A stretch of 64,000 bases of DNA from Evansella halocellulosilytica (GTDB lineage: Bacteria; Bacillota; Bacilli; Bacillales; Salisediminibacteriaceae): positions 2,018,039 through 2,082,038 of the forward strand of contig NZ_NIST01000001.1 of the NCBI RefSeq assembly GCF_002335745.1, written 5' to 3'. Shown in pieces: positions 27,456 through 35,838 of the stretch. A program made the position numbers and the translations under genes. The first letter of the stretch is position 1; each line of letters begins with the position of its first letter. The notes beneath the pieces were generated by a model. That model made no database searches. It was not told the DNA's origin and saw only the letters and a list, made by a program, of their open reading frames with translations.

Positions 27456-28214
27456 TTATGCAACAATCTTACCGTATACTCTTGTAGACCACCATAACAC
27501 AATGATTGTTAAAGGTATCATAATAATAAAGGCTAACCAGATTTGCTGATCAATATAAACACCGTCAGCTAATAACCGTGAGGCTTCCACTACATAATAC
27601 ATCGGATTAATATGTGCAAGGGTTTGAAGCCAATTTGGCCCTAGTGAGATAGGGAGCAACACTCCTGAAAGTAACATAATAGGTAATTGTAAACTGGTTA
27701 CAATAGCTGCTAGGCTTCCAATATCCTTTAAAATTAATCCTAGACTACTTGATACTGCTGAAACGATAGCTGTAAATAAAGACTGAAGAACTAATAAAAT
27801 TAATATACCTCCCCAGTGTATCTGAAAACCAAAGAAAGATGCTACAATAATTACTAAAATGGCAGGGACAATAAACATCAAAATGTCTCTAAATACTGTA
27901 CCCATAAGTAGAGAAAATCTACGTGTCGGACTAACACGAAAGCGTTCAATCACACCACTTTGTAGTTCAAATATAATCCCCCAGCCTGCACCCATTCCTG
28001 AACCAAATGCCAGAAGAGCTAATAAACCCGGTAAAAAAACATCAAGTACATCGCCAGAACCAAATATAGGCGCGTTCAAATTATTTAGTAGAGGTAAAAA
28101 TAAAGCAAGATATAGAAGTGGAGTTGATAACCCAGCTATAATCCAGCTAGGTTCTCGCAATGTCTCTAACATCTTTCGCCAAAATAGTAACCTTATTTCC
28201 TTCAATAAAACCAT
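27456..28214 (-). CDS. ABC-2 type permease (DrrB-like)
   Basis: 252 aa with six predicted helices. The ABC-2 signature region is LQLPIMLLSGVLLPISLGPNWLQTLAHINPMYYVVEASR. It is the membrane half of a drug or antibiotic exporter whose ATPase is encoded immediately upstream; the start and the ATPase stop overlap (TAATG). Expected substrate: a hydrophobic drug or lipid, unknown. Likely repressed by the divergent MarR regulator. Confidence 0.87.
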   Translation of the reverse strand: MVLLKEIRLLFWRKMLETLREPSWIIAGLSTPLLYLALFLPLLNNLNAPIFGSGDVLDVFLPGLLALLAFGSGMGAGWGIIFELQSGVIERFRVSPTRRFSLLMGTVFRDILMFIVPAILVIIVASFFGFQIHWGGILILLVLQSLFTAIVSAVSSSLGLILKDIGSLAAIVTSLQLPIMLLSGVLLPISLGPNWLQTLAHINPMYYVVEASRLLADGVYIDQQIWLAFIIMIPLTIIVLWWSTRVYGKIVA

Positions 28215-29206
28215 TATTTTTCCTCCTTGTTAACTCCGGAATCACGTAAGGATTTTCCAGTTTGCTTTAAAAACACATCATCAAGTGATGGTTGAGAGAG
28301 AGAAACGGTATTTAATATTATCTGATTTGCTTTAAGCCACTCAATGATGCTAGGTAGGAAGGTTGCACTATCGTCAACATAAAGTCGAAGGCCATGTTTA
28401 TCCCAATGAACCTCACGAATATACGGCTGGACAAGTAGCTCTTTCTTTAAAGATTCTGATTCTTTAATACTTTGTTTTAATTCTATTTCAATGACATCAC
28501 CAGCAACTTGTTTTTTTAGAGCTTGTGGTGTACCTTGTGCAACGATTATCCCGTGATCTACAATAACTAACCTATCGGAAAGGGCATCTGCTTCATCTAG
28601 GTAATGGGTTGTTAGAAATATGGTTGTTCCCATACTTTTCAACATTTCAATCTGCTCCCAAAGGTTAGCTCGATTTTGAGGGTCAAGGCCAGAAGTAGGT
28701 TCATCTAGAAATAACACTTCTGGTTGATGAATAATTCCAAGTGATATTTCAAGTCGCCTTTTTTGTCCACCAGAATATGTTTGAACTTTACGGTCGATGA
28801 CTTCCTTTAAGTCAAATATTTCTATTAGTTCATCAGTACGCCTCAATATTTCTTCCTTGCTCATACCGTACAGAAAACCTTGAAGAAGTAAATTTTCACG
28901 CCCGCTTGCATTAAGGTCACCGCCACCTAGTTGGCTAACATAACCAATGCGTTTCCTTACTTCTTGAGGTTGTTTTCTTACATCAAAACCTGCAATATAA
29001 GCAGTTCCTCCGTCAATTGGCAAAAGTGTAGTTAACATTCTCATAGTGGTTGTTTTTCCAGCGCCATTTGGCCCAAGGAAGCCAAATATTTCTCCGTGTT
29101 GAACACTTAAAGAAATATCTTTAACAGCTTCAATGGTTTCTTTTTTTCCTTTCACCTTCAATGGAAAAACTTTTTTTAGATTCTTTGTTTCAAGGGTAAT
29201 AGACAT
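28214..29206 (-). CDS. ABC transporter ATP-binding protein (DrrA/daunorubicin-resistance family)
   Basis: 330 aa. Walker A GPNGAGKTTTMRML, signature SGGQKRRLEISLG, Walker B VLFLDEPTSGLDP, switch His in TTHYLDEAD, and the extra C-terminal domain of about 100 residues typical of DrrA. Start ATG 29206 after AAAAGGAGG. It forms a translationally coupled pair with the ABC-2 permease. Palindromes TTATCTC-NN-GAGATAA upstream suggest MarR control. Confidence 0.9.
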   Translation of the reverse strand: MSITLETKNLKKVFPLKVKGKKETIEAVKDISLSVQHGEIFGFLGPNGAGKTTTMRMLTTLLPIDGGTAYIAGFDVRKQPQEVRKRIGYVSQLGGGDLNASGRENLLLQGFLYGMSKEEILRRTDELIEIFDLKEVIDRKVQTYSGGQKRRLEISLGIIHQPEVLFLDEPTSGLDPQNRANLWEQIEMLKSMGTTIFLTTHYLDEADALSDRLVIVDHGIIVAQGTPQALKKQVAGDVIEIELKQSIKESESLKKELLVQPYIREVHWDKHGLRLYVDDSATFLPSIIEWLKANQIILNTVSLSQPSLDDVFLKQTGKSLRDSGVNKEEK

Positions 29207-29243
29207 ATAATCCTCCTTTTCTGTTATCCACAACTAATTTAAT

Positions 29244-29259
29244 TTATCTCGTGAGATAA
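29244..29259. promoter_or_regulatory. candidate MarR operator, ABC side
   Basis: TTATCTCGTGAGATAA is a 7-2-7 palindrome 38 bases upstream of the ATPase start. A near-identical copy lies at 29388. Confidence 0.65.
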
Positions 29260-29387
29260 GATAAAAAACATTAGTCTTGTGTCACAGCATCTTAGGTTAA
29301 TAGATTTATTTCTGATATCGCGTTGTGCCATCATAACTGTTTTTTACTATAAATTAAAATTGTGATATAATTATCGTAATAGAAATT

Positions 29388-29403
29388 TTATCTCACGAGC
29401 TAA
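29388..29403. promoter_or_regulatory. candidate MarR operator, marR side
   Basis: TTATCTCACGAGCTAA repeats the 29244 palindrome with one arm mismatch, 27 bases upstream of the marR start. Two copies in a divergent region suggest joint repression and autoregulation. Confidence 0.65.
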
Positions 29404-29429
29404 GATAATTTTATAGGAGGAAAATTGAT

Positions 29430-29891
29430 ATGTCAACAGACAATTTTTCTAGGGAACAACAACTTCAAAAATTGTTTTATGAATTCAGAGAAAACAGTAC
29501 ATTGACAATAATGGTTCATCAGGCAATAGCAACAAAGTTAGGACTTAATGTAACCGATCACAAATGTTTAGATATAATTGTAAAAAACGAACCTATGACT
29601 GCTGGACAATTGTCAGAATTAACGGGCTTATCAACTGGAGCTGTAACTGGTGTACTAAATCGTTTAGAAAAAGCAGGATATGTTTTTCGAGAAAAAGACA
29701 CTATTGATAAGAGAAAAGTTATCATTAAAGTAAATCAAGTTAAATTAGAAGAGAAATTACCAGTTTTTGACAAGTTGATTATTGAGAGTAGAGATATGTT
29801 ATCAATTTATAGTGATGAAGAGCTTCAGTTTATCTATGAATTTTATAAAAGGTGTAATCACGCTCTGCATAATGTATTAAAGGGAGAATAA
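29430..29891 (+). CDS. MarR-family transcriptional regulator
   Basis: 153 aa. Winged helix: LNVTDHKCLDIIVKNEPMTAGQLSELTGLSTGAVTGVLNRLEKAGYVFREKDTIDKRKVIIKV in several adjoining elements, with the DxRxxxI wing as DKRKVII. Flanking helices form the dimer interface. It is divergent from the DrrAB-type exporter, with two matching palindromes between them, so it probably represses the exporter and itself until a ligand binds. The ribosome binding site is AGGAGG. Confidence 0.9.
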   Translation: MSTDNFSREQQLQKLFYEFRENSTLTIMVHQAIATKLGLNVTDHKCLDIIVKNEPMTAGQLSELTGLSTGAVTGVLNRLEKAGYVFREKDTIDKRKVIIKVNQVKLEEKLPVFDKLIIESRDMLSIYSDEELQFIYEFYKRCNHALHNVLKGE

Positions 29892-30193
29892 TGTTAAAAA
29901 GCACAAAATTTGAAAGGATTCTTTAACAAACTAAGCGTCACTTAACAAGATTATCATATATATCTAACGAACAAGCGATGTTGTAAAAGGCATTGCTTTA
30001 TCTGTTTTTATGTAAAAGAGATTGTGAATAATTATACTTAAATGATAGTTCATTTTGAGTTGCAAATTTGCAGCTCATTTTTTAACCAAATAAATGGAAG
30101 AATATGTTACATTTATGTAAGAAATGTTCTACCTTGATATTCAAGTTGAGGAGGAGACTCCATTCACCATAACCAAAAATAAGGAGGGGAATA
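29892..30193. other. spacer with a duplicated upstream module
   Basis: The segment from about 30048 (GAGTTGCAAATTTGCAGC) to the kinase start is echoed, diverged, at 32676-32905. Also carries CTAACGAACAAGCGATG, one of the recurring motifs. No gene. Confidence 0.5.
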
Positions 30194-30847
30194 ATGGATG
30201 AGTTATTACATAAGGTAGCAAATTGGATAAAGAGTCAAGACAAAAAAGTCATGATCGGGATTTCTGGTCATGGTGCTTCAGGAAAAACTTCGTTTGCAAA
30301 CAATCTTATTAAGCTTTTGGGAGAAAATGAGGTGAATTACCTTAATACAGATCCCTATATTGTTAGCTCTACTCTTAGGAAGAATGCTTTTATAGACTAT
30401 GAATATAACAATGAAAATCATCATTTTAAAATGACGGCTTGTCATCCTGATGCTCATCATTTATTGGCTATAGAGCGAGATATAAAGATGATAAGAGCTA
30501 ATTTAGACATTTATACAATTGGCACCAATTATATGAAGAGCACCTTACTTTCTTCTAAAAAAAGTGTAAGTATTGTAGAAGGTATGAGTGTTGCCTTTAT
30601 TCATCCAGATTTATTTGATTTAAAAATTTATTTATATACAGATGGTAAAACCGAATTAGCTAGAAGAGGTATAAGAGATGTCTCGGAAAGAAGTGCGGAT
30701 ATTAATTTTTTAAGACAATCTCATGAAGAGCGAAGAATTCAGTATGAATTATTTATGCACCCGTATCATGAACATTTTGATATCGTTATAAAAAATTCCA
30801 ATGAAGCTTATAGTCTGGTAAAAGATCAATTAAATGGATCCGACTAG
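30194..30847 (+). CDS. uridine kinase-like P-loop kinase
   Basis: 217 aa. Walker A GISGHGASGKTSF near residue 24, NTDPYIV (the kinase Asp region), SIVEGMSVAF, and a C-terminal segment with RRGIRDVSERSAD resembling the lid of uridine/phosphoribulokinase-type enzymes. The phosphate acceptor is unknown. The ribosome binding site is AAGGAGGGG. A diverged piece of this gene and its upstream DNA occurs at 32676-32905. Confidence 0.75.
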   Translation: MDELLHKVANWIKSQDKKVMIGISGHGASGKTSFANNLIKLLGENEVNYLNTDPYIVSSTLRKNAFIDYEYNNENHHFKMTACHPDAHHLLAIERDIKMIRANLDIYTIGTNYMKSTLLSSKKSVSIVEGMSVAFIHPDLFDLKIYLYTDGKTELARRGIRDVSERSADINFLRQSHEERRIQYELFMHPYHEHFDIVIKNSNEAYSLVKDQLNGSD

Positions 30848-30995
30848 CGAAAAGTGTATTAAGTAAGATATATAAACGAAATGTTATCTTCTTTTACTAA
30901 CGGACAGTGGAAGATGATGTCGTTGATGTTGTGTCAATAACGGGGAGAGGTCTATAAAATAATCTTCTAACAACAAAAGTAAGGAGGTCATTGCA

Positions 30996-32078
30996 TTGGA
31001 AGGTCATTCAATAAGCAACAGATATAAAGGATGGACGATTTTTCTAACAATTGTGCTTATCTCGGTCATGACCATTTGGTTTTTTCAAAACAAGAATGCA
31101 AATGAGGAGACGGATCGGCAATACAGTTTGTTTCGAAATCATCTGTTCTCGACGATCATTCATACAGATCATTCTTTGGATATTTTGCTTGAAGGAAACC
31201 TTGATGAAGAAGAGGAGCAACCGGAGTTAATTCGTTTAGCACAACACCTTACAATACTTGAAAACTTGACGAGGAGGATTCCTAATTATTTGGATGATGT
31301 GAAGCCAGCGATCGGACCTTCAGACCCTCCATTTCGTCATTCTCTTTCGTTCATAACATCTGGGGTTGACGATGAAACTGTACAATTTCGACCAATTCAG
31401 TACAGTACTCCATTGAATGACACTGAGCTCGACTACCTTAATGAAGTAAAAGAATATATAACTTACCTTAGAGAGGAGATGGCTTCAGCAGATAATTATT
31501 GGTCAGAAGATCGCAATTTTACGCCTGAACAGTTCAATCAGCTAATGATCTCTATGAGGACGTATACCGAACAGTACAGATCGGTCTTTTCTGTAGAATC
31601 GGAATGTGAGGAATCAGGGGAAGTCAACGATGATAATACGGTTACGGTTGAAATTGAATGCAAAATGACCGAGCCGATTACGTTGACAGTGCCATCGAGA
31701 GAAATAGTCGTTGGTGATACGGTGAAAGTTCCGTTAGAGGAAGGTGACGGTCAAGCTTATTTTGTGATGGAAGAGGCATTCTTTGATGCTGCAATCATTG
31801 TCAGGAATCTCGATCCAAATGAGCTACACAAAATTGAAATTCATCAAGAGGGTACTTCTATTGCTTCATTTGGATCAGAAGAAAACGTCCATGTTCGTTT
31901 CGGAGAGAGTGATGGTGAAACGCAATTTCGACCAGCAGGTGACGGAACCCTTTATGTATCTATGATTATCCCAACAAGTCTAGTCGAGCATCCAGGTGAA
32001 ATCCAAATTAAAGTTTGGAAAGATGGAGAGAAAAACGAAACTGCGGTTACTGAGCCAGTTCATTTGAGAGTAAATTAA
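30996..32078 (+). CDS. membrane-anchored extracellular hypothetical protein
   Basis: 360 aa, not recognised. N-terminal basic stretch and one helix (WTIFLTIVLISVMTIWFF), then an acidic, soluble extracytoplasmic region: a helical part (about residues 45-200) and a beta-rich C-terminal part (about 205-360) with two Cys (ESECEE and IECKM) possibly bridged. TTG start with AAGGAGG nine bases upstream. The base composition is more even than the AT-rich neighbours. No operon partner. Confidence 0.6.
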   Translation: MEGHSISNRYKGWTIFLTIVLISVMTIWFFQNKNANEETDRQYSLFRNHLFSTIIHTDHSLDILLEGNLDEEEEQPELIRLAQHLTILENLTRRIPNYLDDVKPAIGPSDPPFRHSLSFITSGVDDETVQFRPIQYSTPLNDTELDYLNEVKEYITYLREEMASADNYWSEDRNFTPEQFNQLMISMRTYTEQYRSVFSVESECEESGEVNDDNTVTVEIECKMTEPITLTVPSREIVVGDTVKVPLEEGDGQAYFVMEEAFFDAAIIVRNLDPNELHKIEIHQEGTSIASFGSEENVHVRFGESDGETQFRPAGDGTLYVSMIIPTSLVEHPGEIQIKVWKDGEKNETAVTEPVHLRVN

Positions 32079-32261
32079 GAATAACACACATCACACAGTA
32101 TATCGGTGTTGGGCTTAAAAAAAATGATGGAAGTGCTCAAAGCTTGGATTGCTAAAAGACTATTGAGAGGAAATATTAGTTTTTCATTGGTTTTGTGGTA
32201 GAAAAGAACTTCATAGTATATTTACAGATTTAAAAATATAAAAACAAATAGAGGAGATACG

Positions 32262-32666
32262 ATGAAAAAGAAATTTTATGTAGCATCTAGCTTTACTAAT
32301 TTTGAAATTGTTAGAAACGTTGCTAGGCAATTAATGCAAAAGGGGTTTCTTCATACATACGACTGGACAGCAAATGATAGGGCTGACACTATTGAAAAGT
32401 TGAAAAAAATCGGCCAGGAAGAGAAAGAAGCAGTGAGAGACTCGGACTTTATTGTAATCATTTTACCTGGTGGAAAGGGAACTCATATTGAGTTAGGGAT
32501 CGCATTAGGACTCAATAAAAGGATTTACCTTTATTCTCCCAACGAAGAAATCAATGACCCGTCTATATCAAGTACGTTCTATCAACTTCCGGAAGTAAAT
32601 AAATTTGTCGGTGAAATCAATACTTTTATTGAAAAGGTAATAACGGAAGAAGGTAAACATATTTAA
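32262..32666 (+). CDS. nucleoside 2-deoxyribosyltransferase-like protein
   Basis: 134 aa. FYVASSFTNFEIVRNVARQL and the central AVRDSDFIVIILPGGKGTHIELGIALGLNKRIYLY match the nucleoside 2-deoxyribosyltransferase fold (the D and E near the active-site pocket, with GTHxELGxA). Such proteins transfer or hydrolyse deoxyribosyl groups; the activity here is unproven. The ribosome binding site is GAGGAG. Confidence 0.75.
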   Translation: MKKKFYVASSFTNFEIVRNVARQLMQKGFLHTYDWTANDRADTIEKLKKIGQEEKEAVRDSDFIVIILPGGKGTHIELGIALGLNKRIYLYSPNEEINDPSISSTFYQLPEVNKFVGEINTFIEKVITEEGKHI

Positions 32667-32675
32667 GTGTTGGAA

Positions 32676-32905
32676 TACGTTAGTTAATTTTTGATTTGCA
32701 ATTTTGCAGCTCATTTTTTAAAACGAAATAAATGGAAGAATATGTTCATTACGTGAGAAATGTATAGTTAGGTTGAAATAGGATGTTTTCTGACTATAAA
32801 AGAAGTCCATTCACCATAACAACATAATAGGATCGAAATGATGGAATCAAATTGGCTAAAGAGTCAAGACAAAAAAAGTTATGGTCGGACTTTCGGGGAA
32901 AACCA
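32676..32905 (+). pseudogene. decayed duplicate of the 30.05-30.3 kb kinase upstream region and 5' end
   Basis: GATTTGCAATTTTGCAGCTCATTTTTTAA-type sequence, then AAATAAATGGAAGAATATGTT, CCATTCACCATAAC and AATTGG-TAAAGAGTCAAGAC occur in the same order as upstream of and inside the kinase gene at 30048-30300. Here the coding part is frameshifted and stops after about 20 codons. Direct evidence of a segmental duplication followed by decay. Confidence 0.75.
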
Positions 32906-33071
32906 TTGATGATTCAAACATTGGTCACTAGTTTCTATGAACTATTGAATGTGTCAAATGAAAAGTCATTAAATAGCTTCATCCTATGTTCGGAGTAATT
33001 TATAAACGTTAGTACCAACTAGACCTAAGATATTATTAATTTTATACACCGATTTTTAAGGAGGTTTAGGA

Positions 33072-33389
33072 TTGGAGAGTGAAGAACTAAAATTATTTAA
33101 GAGAGAGTTAAAAAAAGAAATAGCTATTTTAAGGAAGGAGCAAAAATCATTCAAGCGACGTGTTAGTACTATTGCAAATTTACTTATACCTGGAGTTGGC
33201 TTTGTTGTATATGGTAGTTCTTATTTAACAGGTCTCATTTCATTTGTCCTTTTTATAGCATATAATTATTTCTATTTTAACAAGCTCACTCCTTCAATCG
33301 GTGAGTTGGCTGTAGCAATTATATATTATATTCCAGCACTAATCATTTGTATTGTTAGTACAATAATGGTTTTAAGTTTGGAAGATTGA
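33072..33389 (+). CDS. small membrane protein with a coiled-coil N-terminus
   Basis: 105 aa. Charged helix (ELKLFKRELKKEIAILRKEQ) followed by three hydrophobic segments: IPGVGFVVYGSSYLTGLISF, a second, and YYIPALIICIVSTIMVLSL. TTG start with AAGGAGG seven bases upstream. Family not recognised. Confidence 0.6.
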   Translation: MESEELKLFKRELKKEIAILRKEQKSFKRRVSTIANLLIPGVGFVVYGSSYLTGLISFVLFIAYNYFYFNKLTPSIGELAVAIIYYIPALIICIVSTIMVLSLED

Positions 33390-33538
33390 CTCTTGTATTT
33401 AATAGCTCAACTAGCGATAATTCCTTGAAGCTGAGACAATGGTAGAGAGAAATATGTTGATGGTTTGCAATAGTAAAAGATATCTCCAAAAAAGTAATCG
33501 TTTGGGACATTAAAATGATAAGATAAGGGGAATTTTTT

Positions 33539-33658
33539 ATGTGGATTTTAATAGTTATTGTCATTATTGGGATAGGAACAGTTATTAGTTATCTAAGAGA
33601 CCAAAAGAATCAAAATGAGAAAATCATCGAACTACTTGAGGAGTTAAATAAAAAATGA
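33539..33658 (+). CDS. 39-aa membrane-anchored peptide
   Basis: One N-terminal helix (MWILIVIVIIGIGTVISYL) and a charged C-terminal helix (DQKNQNEKIIELLEELNKK). ATG eight bases after AGGGG. Helix plus coiled-coil peptides of this form are common small membrane proteins; no function assigned. It is too short for usual gene finders. Confidence 0.5.
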   Translation: MWILIVIVIIGIGTVISYLRDQKNQNEKIIELLEELNKK

Positions 33659-33762
33659 AACATAAGCTAATGTAAAACAATAAGTTGATGATATAAAGAG
33701 ACATTTCAGTAGTAGAGAATGTGCAAACGAGGAGGAAAGGGAAAATTTGAGGGGGATGGCAG

Positions 33763-34257
33763 TTGAAAATATTATTAAAGGTCATTACTTGTCTCTTTTT
33801 GTTGAGTTCATGCAGCACAAGTGAAAATGGGGAAAAACTAGCTGAAGAAATGCCTGAAGATTTTAGTTTTGTCCTAAAATATGGCTTTGAGGCAAGAGAC
33901 ATTATAAACACATATGAAAACACGTATACAAAAAATATGATTATAGATGATGATCTAACGATCGAAATGATTTTTTCGGATGAGGAAATGGAAGTGATAT
34001 ACGAGGAAATGAAAGAAGCTGATATTCTCTATACCGCGAAAAAGGCTAGTGAGAATCAATGTGCAGAACCTCATGAACAAAATGAACTGACACTAACGTT
34101 AGATGGCAAAATGTATGAACGAGAATGGATAACATCCTATTGTGACAAAACGGCTGATAGAAAATTAAAAGAATTTATTAACTTTCTACACCATGAAATG
34201 ATTATGGAAAAAGAAGGGTACGATGATTTACCGGAACCTTCAGGAGGATACGATTAA
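33763..34257 (+). CDS. hypothetical lipoprotein (164 aa)
   Basis: Signal peptide KILLKVITCLFLL with lipobox LSSC. The mature part is acidic, with two Cys (NQCAEP and SYCDKT) that could bridge. TTG start at 33763 with GAGGGGG upstream. Family not recognised; probably surface-anchored. A repeat cluster begins just after the stop. Confidence 0.6.
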   Translation: MKILLKVITCLFLLSSCSTSENGEKLAEEMPEDFSFVLKYGFEARDIINTYENTYTKNMIIDDDLTIEMIFSDEEMEVIYEEMKEADILYTAKKASENQCAEPHEQNELTLTLDGKMYEREWITSYCDKTADRKLKEFINFLHHEMIMEKEGYDDLPEPSGGYD

Positions 34258-34289
34258 TCTCTCCCGATCTGTTGGTGTGATTCTCAAAG

Positions 34290-34760
34290 TGCTGTTTTTT
34301 GGGTGAATAACGGATCTGATGTCCGGGAAAAACTGAAGTGGACTTAAGCGGCCATAGGATCCGCTAAATGCGCTAAAAAGCCTGGTATGCAGTGTTAATC
34401 GGCCATACGATCCTTTATTGAGACAAAAAGTCGCTAAAATCATGTGTTTTAGAGTGAATAACGGAACAGGTGTCCTCGAAGATTGCGAAAAAGCTGTTTT
34501 TTAGTCAAATAACGGATCTGATGTCCGCGAAAAACTGAAGAGGAAATATGCGGCCACAGGATTCGCTATATGCTCTAAAAAGGCTGATTTGCGGTGTTAA
34601 TCGGCCATACGATCCTTTATTGAGACAAAAAGTCGTTGATTTGTTGTGTTGTGGAGGAGATAACGGAACAGGTGTCCTCGAAGATTGCGAAAAAGCTGTT
34701 TTTTAGTCAAATAACGGATCTGATGTCCGCGAAAAACTCAAGTGGATGTCCGCCCATAAT
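34290..34760. repeat. second cluster of the 20-bp repeat family
   Basis: Units on the + strand: ATAACGGATCTGATGTCCGG (34306 region), ATAACGGAACAGGTGTCCTC (about 34457 and 34662), ATAACGGATCTGATGTCCGC (about 34512 and 34712). Inverted units: GCGGCCATAGGATCCGCTAA, GCGGCCACAGGATTCGCTAT and a variant TCGGCCATACGATCCTTTAT (twice). The block repeats at about 205 bases. No gene. Confidence 0.8.
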
Positions 34761-34840
34761 CTCACATTAAGCTACTACCCCTCTAACTGGAAAAAGGTGT
34801 TAAACTAAAGGTGGGAATCAGTTAAGAGGGGGAGCGGAGC

Positions 34841-35029
34841 TTGGATTATCTAGACTTTAGCGCAATTATTTTTACTCTATTATCGTTATGGGTTATTTTC
34901 CTATTTTTTCACAGGTTGATCCATCGTAATCCGCAGAAAAATACGTGGAAAAGAGACCTGATCATTTCTTTTCTTCAATGTATTGTCGTTTTATTTATTA
35001 TTTTCCCTATACTTAATTATTTTTTATAA
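34841..35029 (+). CDS. small membrane protein (62 aa)
   Basis: Two hydrophobic segments (FSAIIFTLLSLWVIFLFF and IISFLQCIVVLFIIFPIL) joined by a basic loop. TTG start after AGGGGGAG. Not recognised. It precedes the cyclase-family gene by 78 bases. Confidence 0.5.
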   Translation: MDYLDFSAIIFTLLSLWVIFLFFHRLIHRNPQKNTWKRDLIISFLQCIVVLFIIFPILNYFL

Positions 35030-35107
35030 TAGTAAAAAGTCAGAATATTCTTGTTCGATCAAGTTGTTATCTTGGGCTATTTTTTTAAGGGAGAGTGAAA
35101 TTGTCAT

Positions 35108-35776
35108 ATGAAAAATAAAGCTTTTGTTGATTTAAGCCATACGATAGATGAAGGGACAATCACTTACAAAGGATTTCCAGCACCAATAATCTGTGATTAT
35201 TTAAGTCGAGAGGAATCTCGAAAAATCTATGAGGAAGGCACGGAATTTCAGATTGGAAAAATAGAAATGGTCTCTAATACGGGAACTTATGTAGATGTTC
35301 CATTTCATAGATATCCTAATGGAAAAGACCTTACAGAAACGACAATTGATAAGATGGCTGGATTAGAAGGAGTCATCGTTCATGTCGATGAAAGCACGAA
35401 AGAAATTGATGAACATTTATTTCATAACCTTGAGGTTGAAGGAAAAGCGGTTTTAATTCATACAGGCTGGGACAAACATTGGAATACAGATCAGTATTTT
35501 GAAAATCATCCTTATATAACTGAGAGAGCAGCAAGGTATTTAGTCAATCGTAAAGCTGCATTAGTTGGGATTGATTCTGTAAATATCGATGACACGTCGG
35601 GGAAAGCTCGTCCCGCGCACACAATATTATTAGGACAAGAAATATTAATTGTTGAACATATGTGTCATTTAAAGGAACTCTCAAATAAAGACTTCTTATT
35701 TTATGCTGTTCCCCCGAAAATTAAAGGATTTGGAACGTTCCCTGTTCGAGCTTTTGCAGAAATCGTAGCTAAATAG
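35108..35776 (+). CDS. cyclase/arylformamidase-like (KynB superfamily) protein
   Basis: 222 aa. Cyclase-family metal hydrolase fold: FVDLSHTIDEGTITYKGFPAP at the start, the metal motif region SNTGTYVDVPFHRY, then VLIHTGWDKHW, VGIDSVNIDD and HTILLGQEILIVEHM. The canonical HxGTHxDxPxH motif is altered to NTGTYVDVPFH, so two of the usual His ligands are Asn and Tyr; similar variants exist in Bacillaceae. The substrate is unknown. An inositol-phosphatase-type gene follows on the same strand. Confidence 0.8.
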   Translation: MKNKAFVDLSHTIDEGTITYKGFPAPIICDYLSREESRKIYEEGTEFQIGKIEMVSNTGTYVDVPFHRYPNGKDLTETTIDKMAGLEGVIVHVDESTKEIDEHLFHNLEVEGKAVLIHTGWDKHWNTDQYFENHPYITERAARYLVNRKAALVGIDSVNIDDTSGKARPAHTILLGQEILIVEHMCHLKELSNKDFLFYAVPPKIKGFGTFPVRAFAEIVAK

Positions 35777-35838
35777 CATTTTGGGAAGCAGTAGTGCTGA
35801 AAATAGACTTTTAAAAAAAAGAAGACATGGAGGTATTT

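Noticed and set aside
15671-34840. True integron cassette array
   Set aside because: The recurring motifs do not match attC core sites and no integron integrase gene is intact; kept only as a cassette-like hypothesis.
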